Assembly: GCF_041435335.1 (NCBI RefSeq)
Contig: NZ_CP108430.1
Location: 3,640,501 to 3,704,500 of the forward strand
Direction of reading: 5' to 3'
Origin: Streptomyces sp. NBC_01283
GTDB lineage: Bacteria; Actinomycetota; Actinomycetes; Streptomycetales; Streptomycetaceae
Length of the DNA: 64,000 bases
Notes under the pieces: model-generated
What the model saw: the letters and a program-made list of their open reading frames with translations, nothing else
The model's database searches: none
Told to the model about the DNA's origin: nothing
Part shown: one piece after another, positions 17,636 to 25,918 of the stretch
Layout of the letters: each line of letters starts with the position of its first letter
Position numbering within the stretch: position 1 is the first letter of the stretch
Made by a program: the position numbers and the translations under genes

Positions 17636-19000
17636 CTACTCGGCGGCGTGTTCGCGCTCCACCGGCGCCACGTCCATCGCCGTCGCGCCCCGCGGCTGCG
17701 GAGCCTGCTTCAGGGCGGCCTCGTGTGAGTACGCCCTGAGGTAGCCCACCACCGTGTTGGTGACGGCGACCAGCGGCACCGCGACGACGGCCCCGCCGAT
17801 CCCGGCGACCAGACCGCCCGCGGCCACCGAGAGCACCACGGCCAGCGGATGCACCCGTACGGCACGGCCGAGGATGAACGGCTGCAGGATGTGGCCCTCG
17901 ATCTGCTGCACGGCCAGGACCACGACGAGGGTCATCACACCGGTGAAGACGCCCTGGGTCACCAGACCCACCACCACGGCGAGCGCACCCGAGATGACCG
18001 CGCCCACCAGCGGGATGAACGCGAACAGGAAGATGAAGACGGCCAGCGGCACCGCCATCGGCACCCCGAGGAAGTAGATCCCGAGCCCGATGAAGATCGC
18101 GTCGATCAGGGCCACTATCACCGTGCCGCGCACGTAGGCCGTCAGCGTGCGCCAGGCACGCGGACCCGCGCCCGCGATGCCGGGCCGCGCGGGCGCCGGG
18201 ACCAGCTTCAGGACCCACTGCCAGATGCGCTTGCCGTCGTACAGGAGGAAGAGCGTCGAGAACATCGCGAGCAGCATGCCCGTCATGGTCTCCACGATCA
18301 CGGTGACCCCTTCGAGCCCCGCGGACGTCAGTTCCTCCGTGTTCGCCCCGACCGCATCCCGCAGGCTCTTGGCGATGTCGTTGATCTGGTCCTCGGTCAC
18401 GTGGAACGGGCTGTTCAGCAGCCAGTTGCGCAAGTCGTCGATGCCGTTCTGGAGCTGGCTGGAGAGCGTGTCGGCGTTCTCCATGACCTGCCAGACGACG
18501 AACCAGCCGACGAGCCCGATGACGACGAAGCCGAGTACGGCCGTGAGGACGGTCGCAAGCCCCCTGGGCAGACCGAGCCGCCTGAGCCGGGCCACCGTCG
18601 GCTGGAGCATCGCGGTGATGAGCAGCGCCGCGACAAAGGCGAAGATGACCAGCTGCACGGCGCTGATGACCTTCATCAACACCCAGAGCGTGCCCGCGAG
18701 TACGAGAAGACGCCAGCCGGCCTCGGCCGCGACGCGCATGCCCCACGGCACCGCGTCGACGGGGTCGGGCCTCGCCGCGACGTCCGGCGCGTACGCGGGC
18801 GGCGCGGGCACCACGGTCTCCGACCCGTCGGCGTCGTCCGCCGACGACTGCCGTGCGGGCCTGGCGCCGTCCCCGAAGTCGTCGTCCGACTCCGATCGCC
18901 TGCTCCTCCGCTCGCCCATCTCAGACAGTCCGGCTCCCAGTCGGCCGATCCACTCCGGTACTCGCGCCATGATCCGTCCTCTTCCCCCGTCTCTCCCCAT
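17636..19000 (-). CDS. AI-2E family (PerM/YdiK/TqsA-type) transporter
   Basis: The 454-residue protein has an acidic, disordered N-terminal 90 residues and then about eight membrane segments. These include LLVLAGTLWVLMKVISAVQLVIFAF and the family's late re-entrant block LFAFIPLVGAVISGALAVVVGLV with QQIEGHILQPFILGRAV, the signature region of the AI-2E transporter family. Members export signalling molecules or act as ion antiporters, but the substrate here is unknown. I chose ATG 19000 because GGAGGGAG sits directly upstream. ATG 18970 is an alternative that removes ten residues. It converges with ahpCD across a terminator. Confidence 0.85.
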   Translation of the reverse strand: MGRDGGRGRIMARVPEWIGRLGAGLSEMGERRSRRSESDDDFGDGARPARQSSADDADGSETVVPAPPAYAPDVAARPDPVDAVPWGMRVAAEAGWRLLVLAGTLWVLMKVISAVQLVIFAFVAALLITAMLQPTVARLRRLGLPRGLATVLTAVLGFVVIGLVGWFVVWQVMENADTLSSQLQNGIDDLRNWLLNSPFHVTEDQINDIAKSLRDAVGANTEELTSAGLEGVTVIVETMTGMLLAMFSTLFLLYDGKRIWQWVLKLVPAPARPGIAGAGPRAWRTLTAYVRGTVIVALIDAIFIGLGIYFLGVPMAVPLAVFIFLFAFIPLVGAVISGALAVVVGLVTQGVFTGVMTLVVVLAVQQIEGHILQPFILGRAVRVHPLAVVLSVAAGGLVAGIGGAVVAVPLVAVTNTVVGYLRAYSHEAALKQAPQPRGATAMDVAPVEREHAAE

Positions 19001-19096
19001 CACTCCCTCCTGGAAGTTGCGGGTCCGACCGTACACGGCTGAGACCCCCCACCGAAGGACGGTGAGGGGCCTCAGAAAGGTTGAGCGATACGCGGC

Positions 19097-19819
19097 TCAG
19101 TACCAGTTGTTCGCCTGCCAGAAGTCCCAGGCTCCGCACGGGCTTCCGTAGCGGTCGTTCATGTAGCCCAGGCCCCACTTGATCTGCGTGGCGGGGTTCG
19201 TCTGCCAGTCGGCTCCGGCCGAGGACATCTTGGAGCCGGGGAGCGCCTGGACGAGGCCGTAGGCGCCCGAAGAGGCGTTGCTGGCCTTGTAGTTCCAGGT
19301 CGACTCGTGGTTGACGATGTTGCTGAAGCACTGGAACTGGTCACCGGGGACCATCTGCCGTGCCATCGCCTGAACCTGCGAGACGGAGTACGAGGACTGC
19401 GGGGAGAAGGACGAGGCGTCGCGCGCGGAGGAACGGCTGGCCTTGACCTCCGCCTTCTCCTCACGCTCCTTCTTGGCTGCCGCCTTCTCGGCGGCCTCCG
19501 CCTTCTCCGCGGCCTTCTGCTTCGCGATCGCCGACTCGGCGGCCTGCTTGCGCGCTGCTTCCGCCGCCGACTTCTTCGCGGCCGTGTCCGCAGCCATGGC
19601 CTGTGCGTCGGCCTGCTGCGTCAGGGACGCGGTCTGCACCTGGGCCTGCTGACCCGCGGGGATGTCTGCGAGGAGGGTCGCTTCGCTTGCCGTCGCCTCG
19701 AAGTCGTTGTCATTCGAGGCGCCCGGGGTGCTGCCCGAGGCGACACCAACAACAGCGCCGACGGTGGTGACCGCGGTGGCGGATGCCACGGCGAATCCCC
19801 GGACCGAAATCCGGCTCAC
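19097..19819 (-). CDS. Secreted lytic transglycosylase (SLT-type domain, Ala/Lys-rich coiled coil)
   Basis: The 240-residue protein begins with a signal sequence (ISVRGFAVASATAVTTVGAVVG). A long charged Ala/Glu/Lys coiled coil follows (about 75-135, KQKAAEKAEAAEKAAAKKER). The C-terminal catalytic domain has the putative Glu in IVNHESTWNYKA, then SGAYGLVQALPGSKM and QIKWGLGYMNDRYGSP. It should cleave peptidoglycan glycan strands outside the cell. The GTG at 19819 is favoured by GGAAGGA six nt upstream, and longer reading frames lack a good start. In S. coelicolor related muralytic genes carry c-di-AMP riboswitch leaders. A long leader exists here, but I cannot match that motif by eye. Confidence 0.88.
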   Translation of the reverse strand: MSRISVRGFAVASATAVTTVGAVVGVASGSTPGASNDNDFEATASEATLLADIPAGQQAQVQTASLTQQADAQAMAADTAAKKSAAEAARKQAAESAIAKQKAAEKAEAAEKAAAKKEREEKAEVKASRSSARDASSFSPQSSYSVSQVQAMARQMVPGDQFQCFSNIVNHESTWNYKASNASSGAYGLVQALPGSKMSSAGADWQTNPATQIKWGLGYMNDRYGSPCGAWDFWQANNWY

Positions 19820-20228
19820 ACGGTTTCCTTCCAGCATCGCCCGCATAGGTGACCTCGCGGACGCAATCGTGCCCCTGGCGCTGGCCTCCGCTGGTATCTC
19901 GGTCACGGGAGGCACGGGCCCGGTGGACAACTCCCGTGACGGGAGAGTCGCGTGGTGCTTCGGGCGGCATGCGACGGCCACTATGAAGTTCTGGTGTTTC
20001 CGGGTTGCAGTACCGCTGGGGGTACAGGTGTGTCGCATGCGGGGCCTGACAGGACCCAGACTCTGCCCCAGCCGGATGCCGCAAGGCAATTATCCGTGCC
20101 GTGTGAAAGCTCACACCTCGTTTGCCCCAGTAGTTTTTCGGAAAAGGGCGGACGCCATGACGCCGCCCGGCTAAGCTCCTTCGCTCCGCCGGGCGGCGCC
20201 AACTACTGCGTAACCAGGGTGAATTGGT
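19820..20228 (-). other. Gene-free leader region of the transglycosylase gene, with phoH terminator
   Basis: About 410 bp lie between the transglycosylase start and the phoH stop. On the minus strand I see a CTCCCGTCACGGGAG hairpin near 19930-19945 and a larger 10-bp stem at 20161-20198 (next entry). The remainder could hold a promoter and a structured 5' leader. I found no coding potential. Confidence 0.5.
20161..20198 (-). terminator. Hairpin after the phoH gene
   Basis: CGCCGCCCGG (20161-20170) pairs perfectly with 20189-20198, and an inner AGC/GCT pair lies in the 18-nt loop. It is located 31 nt past the phoH stop on the minus strand. Confidence 0.65.
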
Positions 20229-21551
20229 TCAGATCTGACCGTCCTCCAGCATTTCGGTCACGAGTGCCGCGATCTGCGAACGCTCGGAGCGGGTGAGCGT
20301 GACGTGGGCGAAGAGCGGATGGCCCTTCAGCTTCTCGACGACGGCAACTACCCCGTCGTACCGCCCCACTCGGAGGTTGTCGCGCTGGGCGACGTCGTGC
20401 GTGAGGACGACCCGGGAGTTTGCCCCGATCCTGGACAGAACGGTCAAAAGGACGTTCCGTTCCAGGGATTGGGCCTCGTCGACGATCACGAAGGCGTCGT
20501 GCAGCGAGCGCCCGCGGATATGGGTGAGAGGGAGCACTTCGAGCATGCCGCGCGCCGTCACCTCCTCGATGACCGCCTTGCCCGCCACCGAGCCGAGCGT
20601 GTCGAAGACCGCCTGGGCCCAGGGACCCATCTTCTCGGCCTCGGTGCCGGGCAGATAGCCGAGCTCCTGCCCGCCCACCGCGTACAGCGGCCGGAAGACC
20701 ATCACCTTCTGGTGCTGCCGGCGCTCCAGGACCGCTTCAAGCCCCGCACAGAGCGCGAGAGCCGACTTGCCGGTGCCCGCCCTGCCGCCCATCGACAGGA
20801 TGCCGATGTCCGGATCGAGCAGCAGATCCAGCGCGATGCGCTGCTCCGCACTCCTCCCCTTGATGCCGAAGGCCTCACGGTCACCCCGCACGAGACGGAC
20901 ATTGCCCTCGGCCGTGACACGGCCGAGCGCCTTGCCCCTCTCCGACTGGATGGTGAGGCCCGTGTGGACGGGCAGGTCGGCCGCTTCCGGCACGTACAGG
21001 GTCTCTTCCTCGAAGAGGAGGTCCACCTGTTCACCGGAGAGGGTCAGTTCGGACATTCCGGTCCAGCCGGAGTCCGTGATGGCGAGCTCGGCGCGGTACT
21101 CCTCCGCGAGAAGTCCGACGGAGGACGCCTTGATCCGCAGAGGCAGATCCTTCGATACGACGGTGACGTCGTACCCCTCTGCCTGGAGGTTGCGCGCTAC
21201 GGCGAGAATCCGTGAGTCGTTGTCCCCCAACCGGTAGCCGGCCGGAAGCACGCCGGGATCGGAGTGGTTGAGCTCGACGCGCAGCGTGCCGCCCAGATCG
21301 CCGATCGGGATCGGCGCGTCCAGGCGACCGTGCCGGACCCGGCAGTCGTCCAGCAGGCGCAGGGCCTGCCGGGCGAAGTAGCCGAGCTCGGGATGGTGCC
21401 GCTTCGCCTCGAGCTCCGTGACCACGACGACGGGCAGCACTACTTCGTGCTCGTCGAAGCGGTACATGGAGTTCGGGTCTGCGAGCAGAACGCTGGTGTC
21501 GAGAACATAGGTGCGCCTGTCGGGCATGCGGCGCTTTGTGCTGGTCACCAC
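20229..21551 (-). CDS. PhoH-family ATPase with N-terminal PIN domain (PhoH2/YlaK type)
   Basis: The 440-residue protein joins a PIN ribonuclease domain to a PhoH P-loop ATPase/helicase. The PIN domain (about 10-150) has acidic residues in [23 protein letters not shown] and [12 protein letters not shown]. The ATPase has Walker [13 protein letters not shown] near 258 and Walker [10 protein letters not shown], followed by [21 protein letters not shown]-PhoH proteins are RNases/RNA helicases, in mycobacteria linked to RNA processing. The tandem GTG GTG at 21551 is the best start before [13 protein letters not shown]. The open frame continues upstream without protein character. It lies downstream of uppS on the same strand but 320 bp away. 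Confidence 0.9.
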   Translation of the reverse strand: MVTSTKRRMPDRRTYVLDTSVLLADPNSMYRFDEHEVVLPVVVVTELEAKRHHPELGYFARQALRLLDDCRVRHGRLDAPIPIGDLGGTLRVELNHSDPGVLPAGYRLGDNDSRILAVARNLQAEGYDVTVVSKDLPLRIKASSVGLLAEEYRAELAITDSGWTGMSELTLSGEQVDLLFEEETLYVPEAADLPVHTGLTIQSERGKALGRVTAEGNVRLVRGDREAFGIKGRSAEQRIALDLLLDPDIGILSMGGRAGTGKSALALCAGLEAVLERRQHQKVMVFRPLYAVGGQELGYLPGTEAEKMGPWAQAVFDTLGSVAGKAVIEEVTARGMLEVLPLTHIRGRSLHDAFVIVDEAQSLERNVLLTVLSRIGANSRVVLTHDVAQRDNLRVGRYDGVVAVVEKLKGHPLFAHVTLTRSERSQIAALVTEMLEDGQI

Positions 21552-21737
21552 GGAAGGACGTACCCCCTCGGATGAGGTCGGGGAGCGACGGGAAGGATGC
21601 CGGGAGAAATCCGGACCGGTCTCGGACCGCAGTGCGCGGGCCGAGCTCCGGCCCTCCACTTCGCCCGTACTCACCGCACGGTCGTCCTGGTGCAAAGGGC
21701 CTCCCGGGCGGACGGCCCCATGCCGCCCGCTGAGATA

Positions 21738-21760
21738 CGACATCCGTGAATCGGATGTCG
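21738..21760. repeat. 9-bp perfect inverted repeat upstream of phoH
   Basis: CGACATCCG at 21738-21746 and CGGATGTCG at 21752-21760 flank TGAAT. It lies in the 320-bp gap between uppS and phoH, about 187 bp from the phoH start. It could be an uppS terminator or an operator for phoH. Nothing else is recognisable in this gap. Confidence 0.6.
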
Positions 21761-21871
21761 ACCTGGAAGGCTTATTCCCTCGAACAAGCGCAGCCATGCC
21801 AGGGCATATGACGGCGCGTCCGTGAACTCTGGGTTACTCGCGCCTCACCAACGCGGGCACCCGGTGGGGTG

Positions 21872-22633
21872 TCAGCCGCCGTAGCGCCGGTGCCTGGCCG
21901 CGTAATCACGCAGCGCACGCAGGAAATCGACCTTGCGGAAGGCGGGCCAGAAGACTTCACAGAAGTAGTACTCGGAGTGGGCCGACTGCCAGAGCATGAA
22001 GCCGGACAGGCGCTGCTCACCACTCGTTCGGATCACCAGGTCGGGGTCCGGCTGGCCGCGTGTGTAGAGGTGCTTGGAGATCAGGTCGACGTCGACGGTC
22101 TCGGCGACGTCCTCCAGACTCGTGCCCTTGTCCGCGTGGTCCAGGATCAGCGAGCGGACCGCGTCGGCGATCTCCTGCCGGCCGCCGTACCCGACGGCCA
22201 CGTTGACCAGTATTCCCTTGTTGCCGTGGGTGGCCTGCTCGGCCTCCTTCAGTACGGCCTGGGTGCGGGAGGGCAGCAGGTCCATCGTGCCCACGTGGTG
22301 CACGCGCCAGCGGCCGTCGGCGGCGAGGGAGCGGACGGTGTCCTCGATGATGCCGAGGAGCGGGATGAGCTCCTGCTCGGGGCGGTCGAAGTTGTCCGTC
22401 GACAGCATCCAGAGGGTGACGACCTCGACGTCCGTCTCGGCACACCAGCCGAGGAACTCCTCGATCTTGTACGCACCCGCCTGATGGCCCTGTTCGGTGG
22501 TCCCGCCGGATGCCTTCGCCCAGCGCCTGTTGCCGTCGAGGATGACCCCGATGTGCTTGGGCACCTGATCGTGGTCGAGGCGGCCTTCCACCCGGCGTGC
22601 GTAAAGTCCGTACACCAGGTCGCGCAGGTTCAC
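21872..22633 (-). CDS. uppS: Isoprenyl transferase (cis-prenyl diphosphate synthase, UppS)
   Basis: The enzyme condenses isopentenyl units in cis to make polyprenyl diphosphate, the lipid carrier for peptidoglycan. The 253-residue protein has the conserved HIGVILDGNRRWAK (catalytic Asp near 33), LWMLSTDNFDRP, NVAVGYGGRQEIADAVR and the C-terminal DLVIRTSGEQRLSGFMLWQSAHSEYYF, with the RxxxxR pyrophosphate contacts. A GTG start at 22633 has GAGGGG upstream. Actinobacteria often carry several paralogs that differ in chain length. Which one this is cannot be decided from the sequence alone. Confidence 0.95.
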   Translation of the reverse strand: MNLRDLVYGLYARRVEGRLDHDQVPKHIGVILDGNRRWAKASGGTTEQGHQAGAYKIEEFLGWCAETDVEVVTLWMLSTDNFDRPEQELIPLLGIIEDTVRSLAADGRWRVHHVGTMDLLPSRTQAVLKEAEQATHGNKGILVNVAVGYGGRQEIADAVRSLILDHADKGTSLEDVAETVDVDLISKHLYTRGQPDPDLVIRTSGEQRLSGFMLWQSAHSEYYFCEVFWPAFRKVDFLRALRDYAARHRRYGG

Positions 22634-22761
22634 TTCTGTCAGCCCCTCCAGCAGATGGCAGTCCCCGAAGGCGAAAGCCTACCGCTGTGACGGCGGGCTT
22701 CCGCCCTCGGGTGATGCGGGGCTGCTGCCACAAGATCCGGGCCTGAAGTAGCTTCGTACCC

Positions 22762-23799
22762 ATGAACGACACGTCTCTGTACCGAGCGGCAACGGACCGT
22801 TACAGCACCATGGAGTACCGGCGCACGGGCCGCAGCGGCCTGAAGCTGCCCGCCGTCTCCCTCGGCCTGTGGCACAACTTCGGTGACGACAAGTCCCTCG
22901 AGAGCCAGCGCGCGATCCTGCGCCGCGCCTTCGACCTGGGCGTCACTCACTTCGACCTGGCGAACAACTACGGCCCGCCGGCCGGTTCGGCCGAGCTCAA
23001 CTTCGGCAAGCTGTTCGCACAGGATTTCGCCCCGTACCGCGATGAACTGGTCATCTCGACCAAGGCGGGCTACCTCATGCACCCCGGCCCGTACGGCGAG
23101 TGGGGTTCGCGCAAGTACCTGCTGTCGTCGCTGGACGCGTCGCTGAAGCGGATGGGCGTCGACTACGTCGACATCTTCTACTCCCACCGCTTCGACCCCG
23201 AGACCCCGCTCGAAGAGACGATGGGAGCGCTCGCATCCGCCGTCCAGCAGGGCAAGGCGCTGTACGTGGGCGTCTCCTCCTACAACAGCGAGCAGACCGC
23301 CGAAGCGGCGCGCCTGCTGCGGGAGATGGGCGTTCCCGCCCTCATCCACCAGCCCTCGTACTCGATGATCAACCGCTGGACCGAGGACGACGGCCTGCTC
23401 GACACCCTTGAGGGCGCGGGCATGGGCTGCATCTCGTTCGTGCCGCTCGCGCAGGGCCTGCTCACGAACAAGTACCTGAAGGGCATCCCGGAGGGTTCGC
23501 GTGCCACGCAGGGCAAGTCGCTCGACCCCGACCTCCTGAGCGACGAGGTCGTGCGGCGCCTCAACGGTCTGAACGACATCGCGGCCCGCCGCGACCAGTC
23601 TCTCGCGCAGCTGGCGCTCAACTGGGTGCTGCGCGACGAGCGGATGACCTCCGCGCTCATCGGCGCCTCCAGCGTGAAGCAGCTGGAGGAGAACGTGGCG
23701 GCGCTGGCCGGTCCGAAGCTCACGGACGAGGAGCTCACCGAGATCGACACGTACGCGGTGTCCACGCCCGGCACCAACATCTGGGCCGGGCGCGGCTGA
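22762..23799 (+). CDS. Aldo/keto reductase (YghZ / L-glyceraldehyde-3-phosphate reductase-like)
   Basis: The 345-residue TIM-barrel oxidoreductase reduces aldehydes or ketones with NADPH. It shows the family's catalytic tetrad positions: Asp and Tyr in HFDLANNYGPPAGSAE, Lys in LVISTKAGYLM and His in IFYSHRFDP. The NADPH-binding end is SALIGASSVKQLEENVAAL. The LWHNFGDD opening and the GPYGEWGSRKYL insert match the YghZ/MgrA subgroup. The substrate in this organism is unknown. The ATG at 22762 begins NDTSLYRA. It is divergent from uppS, with 128 bp between. Confidence 0.92.
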   Translation: MNDTSLYRAATDRYSTMEYRRTGRSGLKLPAVSLGLWHNFGDDKSLESQRAILRRAFDLGVTHFDLANNYGPPAGSAELNFGKLFAQDFAPYRDELVISTKAGYLMHPGPYGEWGSRKYLLSSLDASLKRMGVDYVDIFYSHRFDPETPLEETMGALASAVQQGKALYVGVSSYNSEQTAEAARLLREMGVPALIHQPSYSMINRWTEDDGLLDTLEGAGMGCISFVPLAQGLLTNKYLKGIPEGSRATQGKSLDPDLLSDEVVRRLNGLNDIAARRDQSLAQLALNWVLRDERMTSALIGASSVKQLEENVAALAGPKLTDEELTEIDTYAVSTPGTNIWAGRG

Positions 23800-23832
23800 T
23801 GCCGTCCGCTTAGTCCAGGGGGAGGCCGACTG

Positions 23833-24399
23833 CTAGCCGAGGGTGCGCGGGCGCTTGAACCAGGCGCCCGCGGCACCCTGACTGAGCAGGATGACCGTGG
23901 CGATGGAGCCGAGCAGGCCCAGGAAGCAGCCCGGGTTGCCGGAGGCGAGGCCGCCGAGCCCGAGGGCGATCTGCACGCTCATCAGGACGATGCAGGTCAC
24001 GCGCACGCCGTTGCCCGCGTTCTTGAACGCGAAGGCGAAACCGCAGGACACCAGAAGGCAGATGCTCACGCCCATGGCCGCGCCGGCCGTCGCCGCGTCG
24101 CCCATGGCCGCGATGCCTATGACTCCGAGCAAGGTCAGTCCGCCGAGGACCCAGAGGACGATCTGCGTGGCGCGGACGACGCCCGGCATCGTCTGCGGGG
24201 CCATGGGGCCGTAGCCGTATCCGTAGGCGTGGGCGGGGTCCTGCGCAGGACCGCCATAGGTGGGGAGGCCGGCCTGGGGAGCGCCCTGAGGAGCACCCTG
24301 GGAAGCGCCTTGGGGAGCACCTTGGGAGGCGCCCGCCTGGGGGTTCGCGTACGGGTTGCCGTGCGGGTTCTCGGGCGGCGGGGGGAATTGGTTCGACAT
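23833..24399 (-). CDS. Small membrane protein with Pro/Gln/Gly-rich N-terminal tail
   Basis: The 188-residue protein starts with a cytoplasmic disordered tail made of repeated GAPQGASQ units followed by GYGYGPMAP. Four hydrophobic segments come next (IVLWVLGGLTLLGVIGIAAM, MGVSICLLVSCGFAFAF, VTCIVLMSVQIALGLGGLA and CFLGLLGSIATVILL). This layout is common in actinobacterial DUF4190/DUF4064-like proteins of unknown function. The ATG at 24399 is followed by SNQFPPPPENPHGNPY. A strong U-tailed terminator lies 88-130 nt upstream of the start on the same strand, suggesting attenuation or an independent short RNA. Confidence 0.8.
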   Translation of the reverse strand: MSNQFPPPPENPHGNPYANPQAGASQGAPQGASQGAPQGAPQAGLPTYGGPAQDPAHAYGYGYGPMAPQTMPGVVRATQIVLWVLGGLTLLGVIGIAAMGDAATAGAAMGVSICLLVSCGFAFAFKNAGNGVRVTCIVLMSVQIALGLGGLASGNPGCFLGLLGSIATVILLSQGAAGAWFKRPRTLG

Positions 24400-24486
24400 G
24401 TCCCTGACGATATCCGCAGGCCCCGGTCCGACGATCATGCGGGCACTCCCCGTGATCACACGGGTGCCCACAGGTCCTGCGGGCAC

Positions 24487-24529
24487 AAAAAATCGGGCCG
24501 GTCCGTGGGGGGGAGACGGACCGGCCCGA
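24487..24529 (-). terminator. Intrinsic terminator with U-tract in the 5' region of the 23833-24399 gene
   Basis: On the minus strand a 14-bp perfect stem (24516-24529 with 24493-24506) is followed directly by six Ts (24492-24487). This is a classical Rho-independent terminator and rare in form for Streptomyces. No minus-strand gene ends upstream of it, since the next gene upstream is on the plus strand. The rest of the 360-bp gap holds no other gene that I can support. Confidence 0.75.
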
Positions 24530-24722
24530 GGGGGGGTTTCCACCATAACCCTTCGTAAGTGATGCTGCGCGCATCGGCGGCCCACAACTACTCTCCGAAG
24601 TTGCCCGGCGACTGCGTGACGACCGCGCGCCCCTGCTCTCCCACCGGAATTCGGCCCCGGAAGCCAGATTTCGGCCGCACCTGACGGTAGCCCGTTGGAG
24701 GGACGGGTCCCGGTGCTCCGCC

Positions 24723-24753
24723 TTGACGCGGCGGAGGGGCGGCCCGCTAGCTT
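24723..24753 (+). promoter_or_regulatory. SigHrdB-like promoter of the DUF192 gene
   Basis: TTGACG at 24723-24728 and TAGCTT at 24748-24753 are 19 bp apart. The ATG at 24762 is only 8 nt past the -10 box, so the mRNA should be leaderless. Confidence 0.55.
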
Positions 24754-24761
24754 CGGCTCCC

Positions 24762-25196
24762 ATGGCGACACTGATCCTCCCGACCGGACGGATGCTCCCC
24801 CTGGAGATCGCGGACTCGGCCCGCACCCGGCGGCGCGGGCTGCTCGGGCGGGAAGGGGTGACGGGGGCCTTGCTGCTGAGCCCGGCAAGCAGCGTCCACA
24901 CCCTGGGGATGCGGTTCACGATCGACGTGGCGTACCTGGACCGGGAGCTGCGGGTTCTGTCCGTGCGGACGATGCGTCCGGGGCGGATCGGGCGGCCCCG
25001 GCTGCGGGCCGGGCACGTCCTGGAGGCGGAAGCCGGGGCGCTGGAGCGGTGGGGCGTGCGCCGGGGTGCGCGGGTCGCGGTGCGGTCCGGTGACGCAGGG
25101 GAGCCTCGCACCCGTCCGGAGCGTGACGGTCACACGGAATCCGGCGATTCCCATGAGCCCGGTGGAGAGCCCGGTGGAAAGCCCGGCGGGAAGTGA
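24762..25196 (+). CDS. DUF192 domain protein
   Basis: The 144-residue protein is a DUF192 (UPF0127) beta-rich domain. TLILPTGRMLPLEIADSARTR is followed by RRGLLGREGVTGALLL, SSVHTLGMRFTIDVAYLD (the most conserved motif) and HVLEAEAGALERWGV. The last 35 residues are a Gly/Pro/Glu tail ending in repeated PGGKPGGK units. Members are often exported and of unknown role. This one has no signal peptide. It appears monocistronic with a leaderless promoter, and nothing in the neighbourhood suggests its function. Confidence 0.85.
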   Translation: MATLILPTGRMLPLEIADSARTRRRGLLGREGVTGALLLSPASSVHTLGMRFTIDVAYLDRELRVLSVRTMRPGRIGRPRLRAGHVLEAEAGALERWGVRRGARVAVRSGDAGEPRTRPERDGHTESGDSHEPGGEPGGKPGGK

Positions 25197-25283
25197 GGGG
25201 CGCGCGGGCCGCGCAGCCCCCTCCGCCGCGCGGCACCGCACACGTGGCTTTGCTCACGCGAATTCGCCTTGGTCTGAACTTAC

Positions 25284-25375
25284 GTGATCCCGACGGCCGG
25301 ATCGAGCCAGTCCGGATAACGATGCGGAATCAACGCGAGCTGTTCCGGGATCACTTGGGCGTTGTTCGGGATCAC
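25284..25375. repeat. Three copies of CGGGATCAC (one inverted) downstream of the HxlR gene
   Basis: GTGATCCCG lies at 25284-25292, and CGGGATCAC at 25346-25354 and 25367-25375. The last two are in longer near-identical units (TTCCGGGATCACTTGG and TTCGGGATCACTTGG) exactly 21 bp apart. The spot is between the 3' ends of two convergent genes. A minus-strand frame here also encodes a protein-like 31-residue peptide. Confidence 0.6.
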
Positions 25376-25422
25376 TTGGCTAACGATCGAAGCGGCAGGC
25401 AACCATTGACCCCGCTTTCCCG

Positions 25423-25857
25423 TCAGGCGGCCTCGCCATGCTTGCCGTCCTTCTTGCCGTCCTTCTTGCCGTCTCTCTTGCCCTCCCGGTTGGCCACCAG
25501 CTGACGCATGTGCGCGTCGCCCCACACGCCCAGCGGGATCAGCGCCTCGTTCAGGGACAGGCCGAGGGGGGTCAGCGAGTACTCGACCTTCGGCGGCACC
25601 TCCCGGTACACCTCGCGGTGCACGATGCCGTCGGACTCCAGCTCGCGCAGCTGCTGGATGAGCACCTTCTCGCTGATCCCGGTGATGTGCCGGCGGAGCT
25701 CGCCGAAGCGCAGGGTCGCGCCCGCGTAGAGCGCCCAGAGGATCATCGGCTTCCACTTGCCGCCGACGACGTCCACGGCGGCGTCGAGGCCGCACGCGTA
25801 CAGCGGCCCGGTCTCTTTGCCGCTCTCCGAATTGCCCTCCGCGCCGCTCTTCGGCAT
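25423..25857 (-). CDS. HxlR-family winged-helix regulator
   Basis: The 144-residue protein matches HxlR regulators: a conserved Cys in ACGLDAAVDVVGGKWKPMILWAL, the recognition region LRFGELRRHITGISEKVLIQQLRELE, and the wing IVHREVYREVPPKVEYSLTPLG. HxlR proteins often sense electrophiles or redox state through this N-terminal Cys. The C-terminal tail is a repeated Lys/Asp/Gly string (KRDGKKDGKKDGKH) encoded by a 12-bp tandem repeat at about 25439-25486. ATG 25857 has GAGGAG 6 nt upstream. It is divergent, with 61 bp between, from an AlkZ-like gene that it may control. Confidence 0.92.
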   Translation of the reverse strand: MPKSGAEGNSESGKETGPLYACGLDAAVDVVGGKWKPMILWALYAGATLRFGELRRHITGISEKVLIQQLRELESDGIVHREVYREVPPKVEYSLTPLGLSLNEALIPLGVWGDAHMRQLVANREGKRDGKKDGKKDGKHGEAA

Positions 25858-25918
25858 GGTCCACTCCTCGTGTCGGCAGAGCCACTTCACCGATCGACAG
25901 TACCGAAGGAGACCACCG

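Noticed and set aside
19820..20228. ydaO-type c-di-AMP riboswitch
   Set aside because: I could not identify its conserved core by eye, so it is listed only as something to test.
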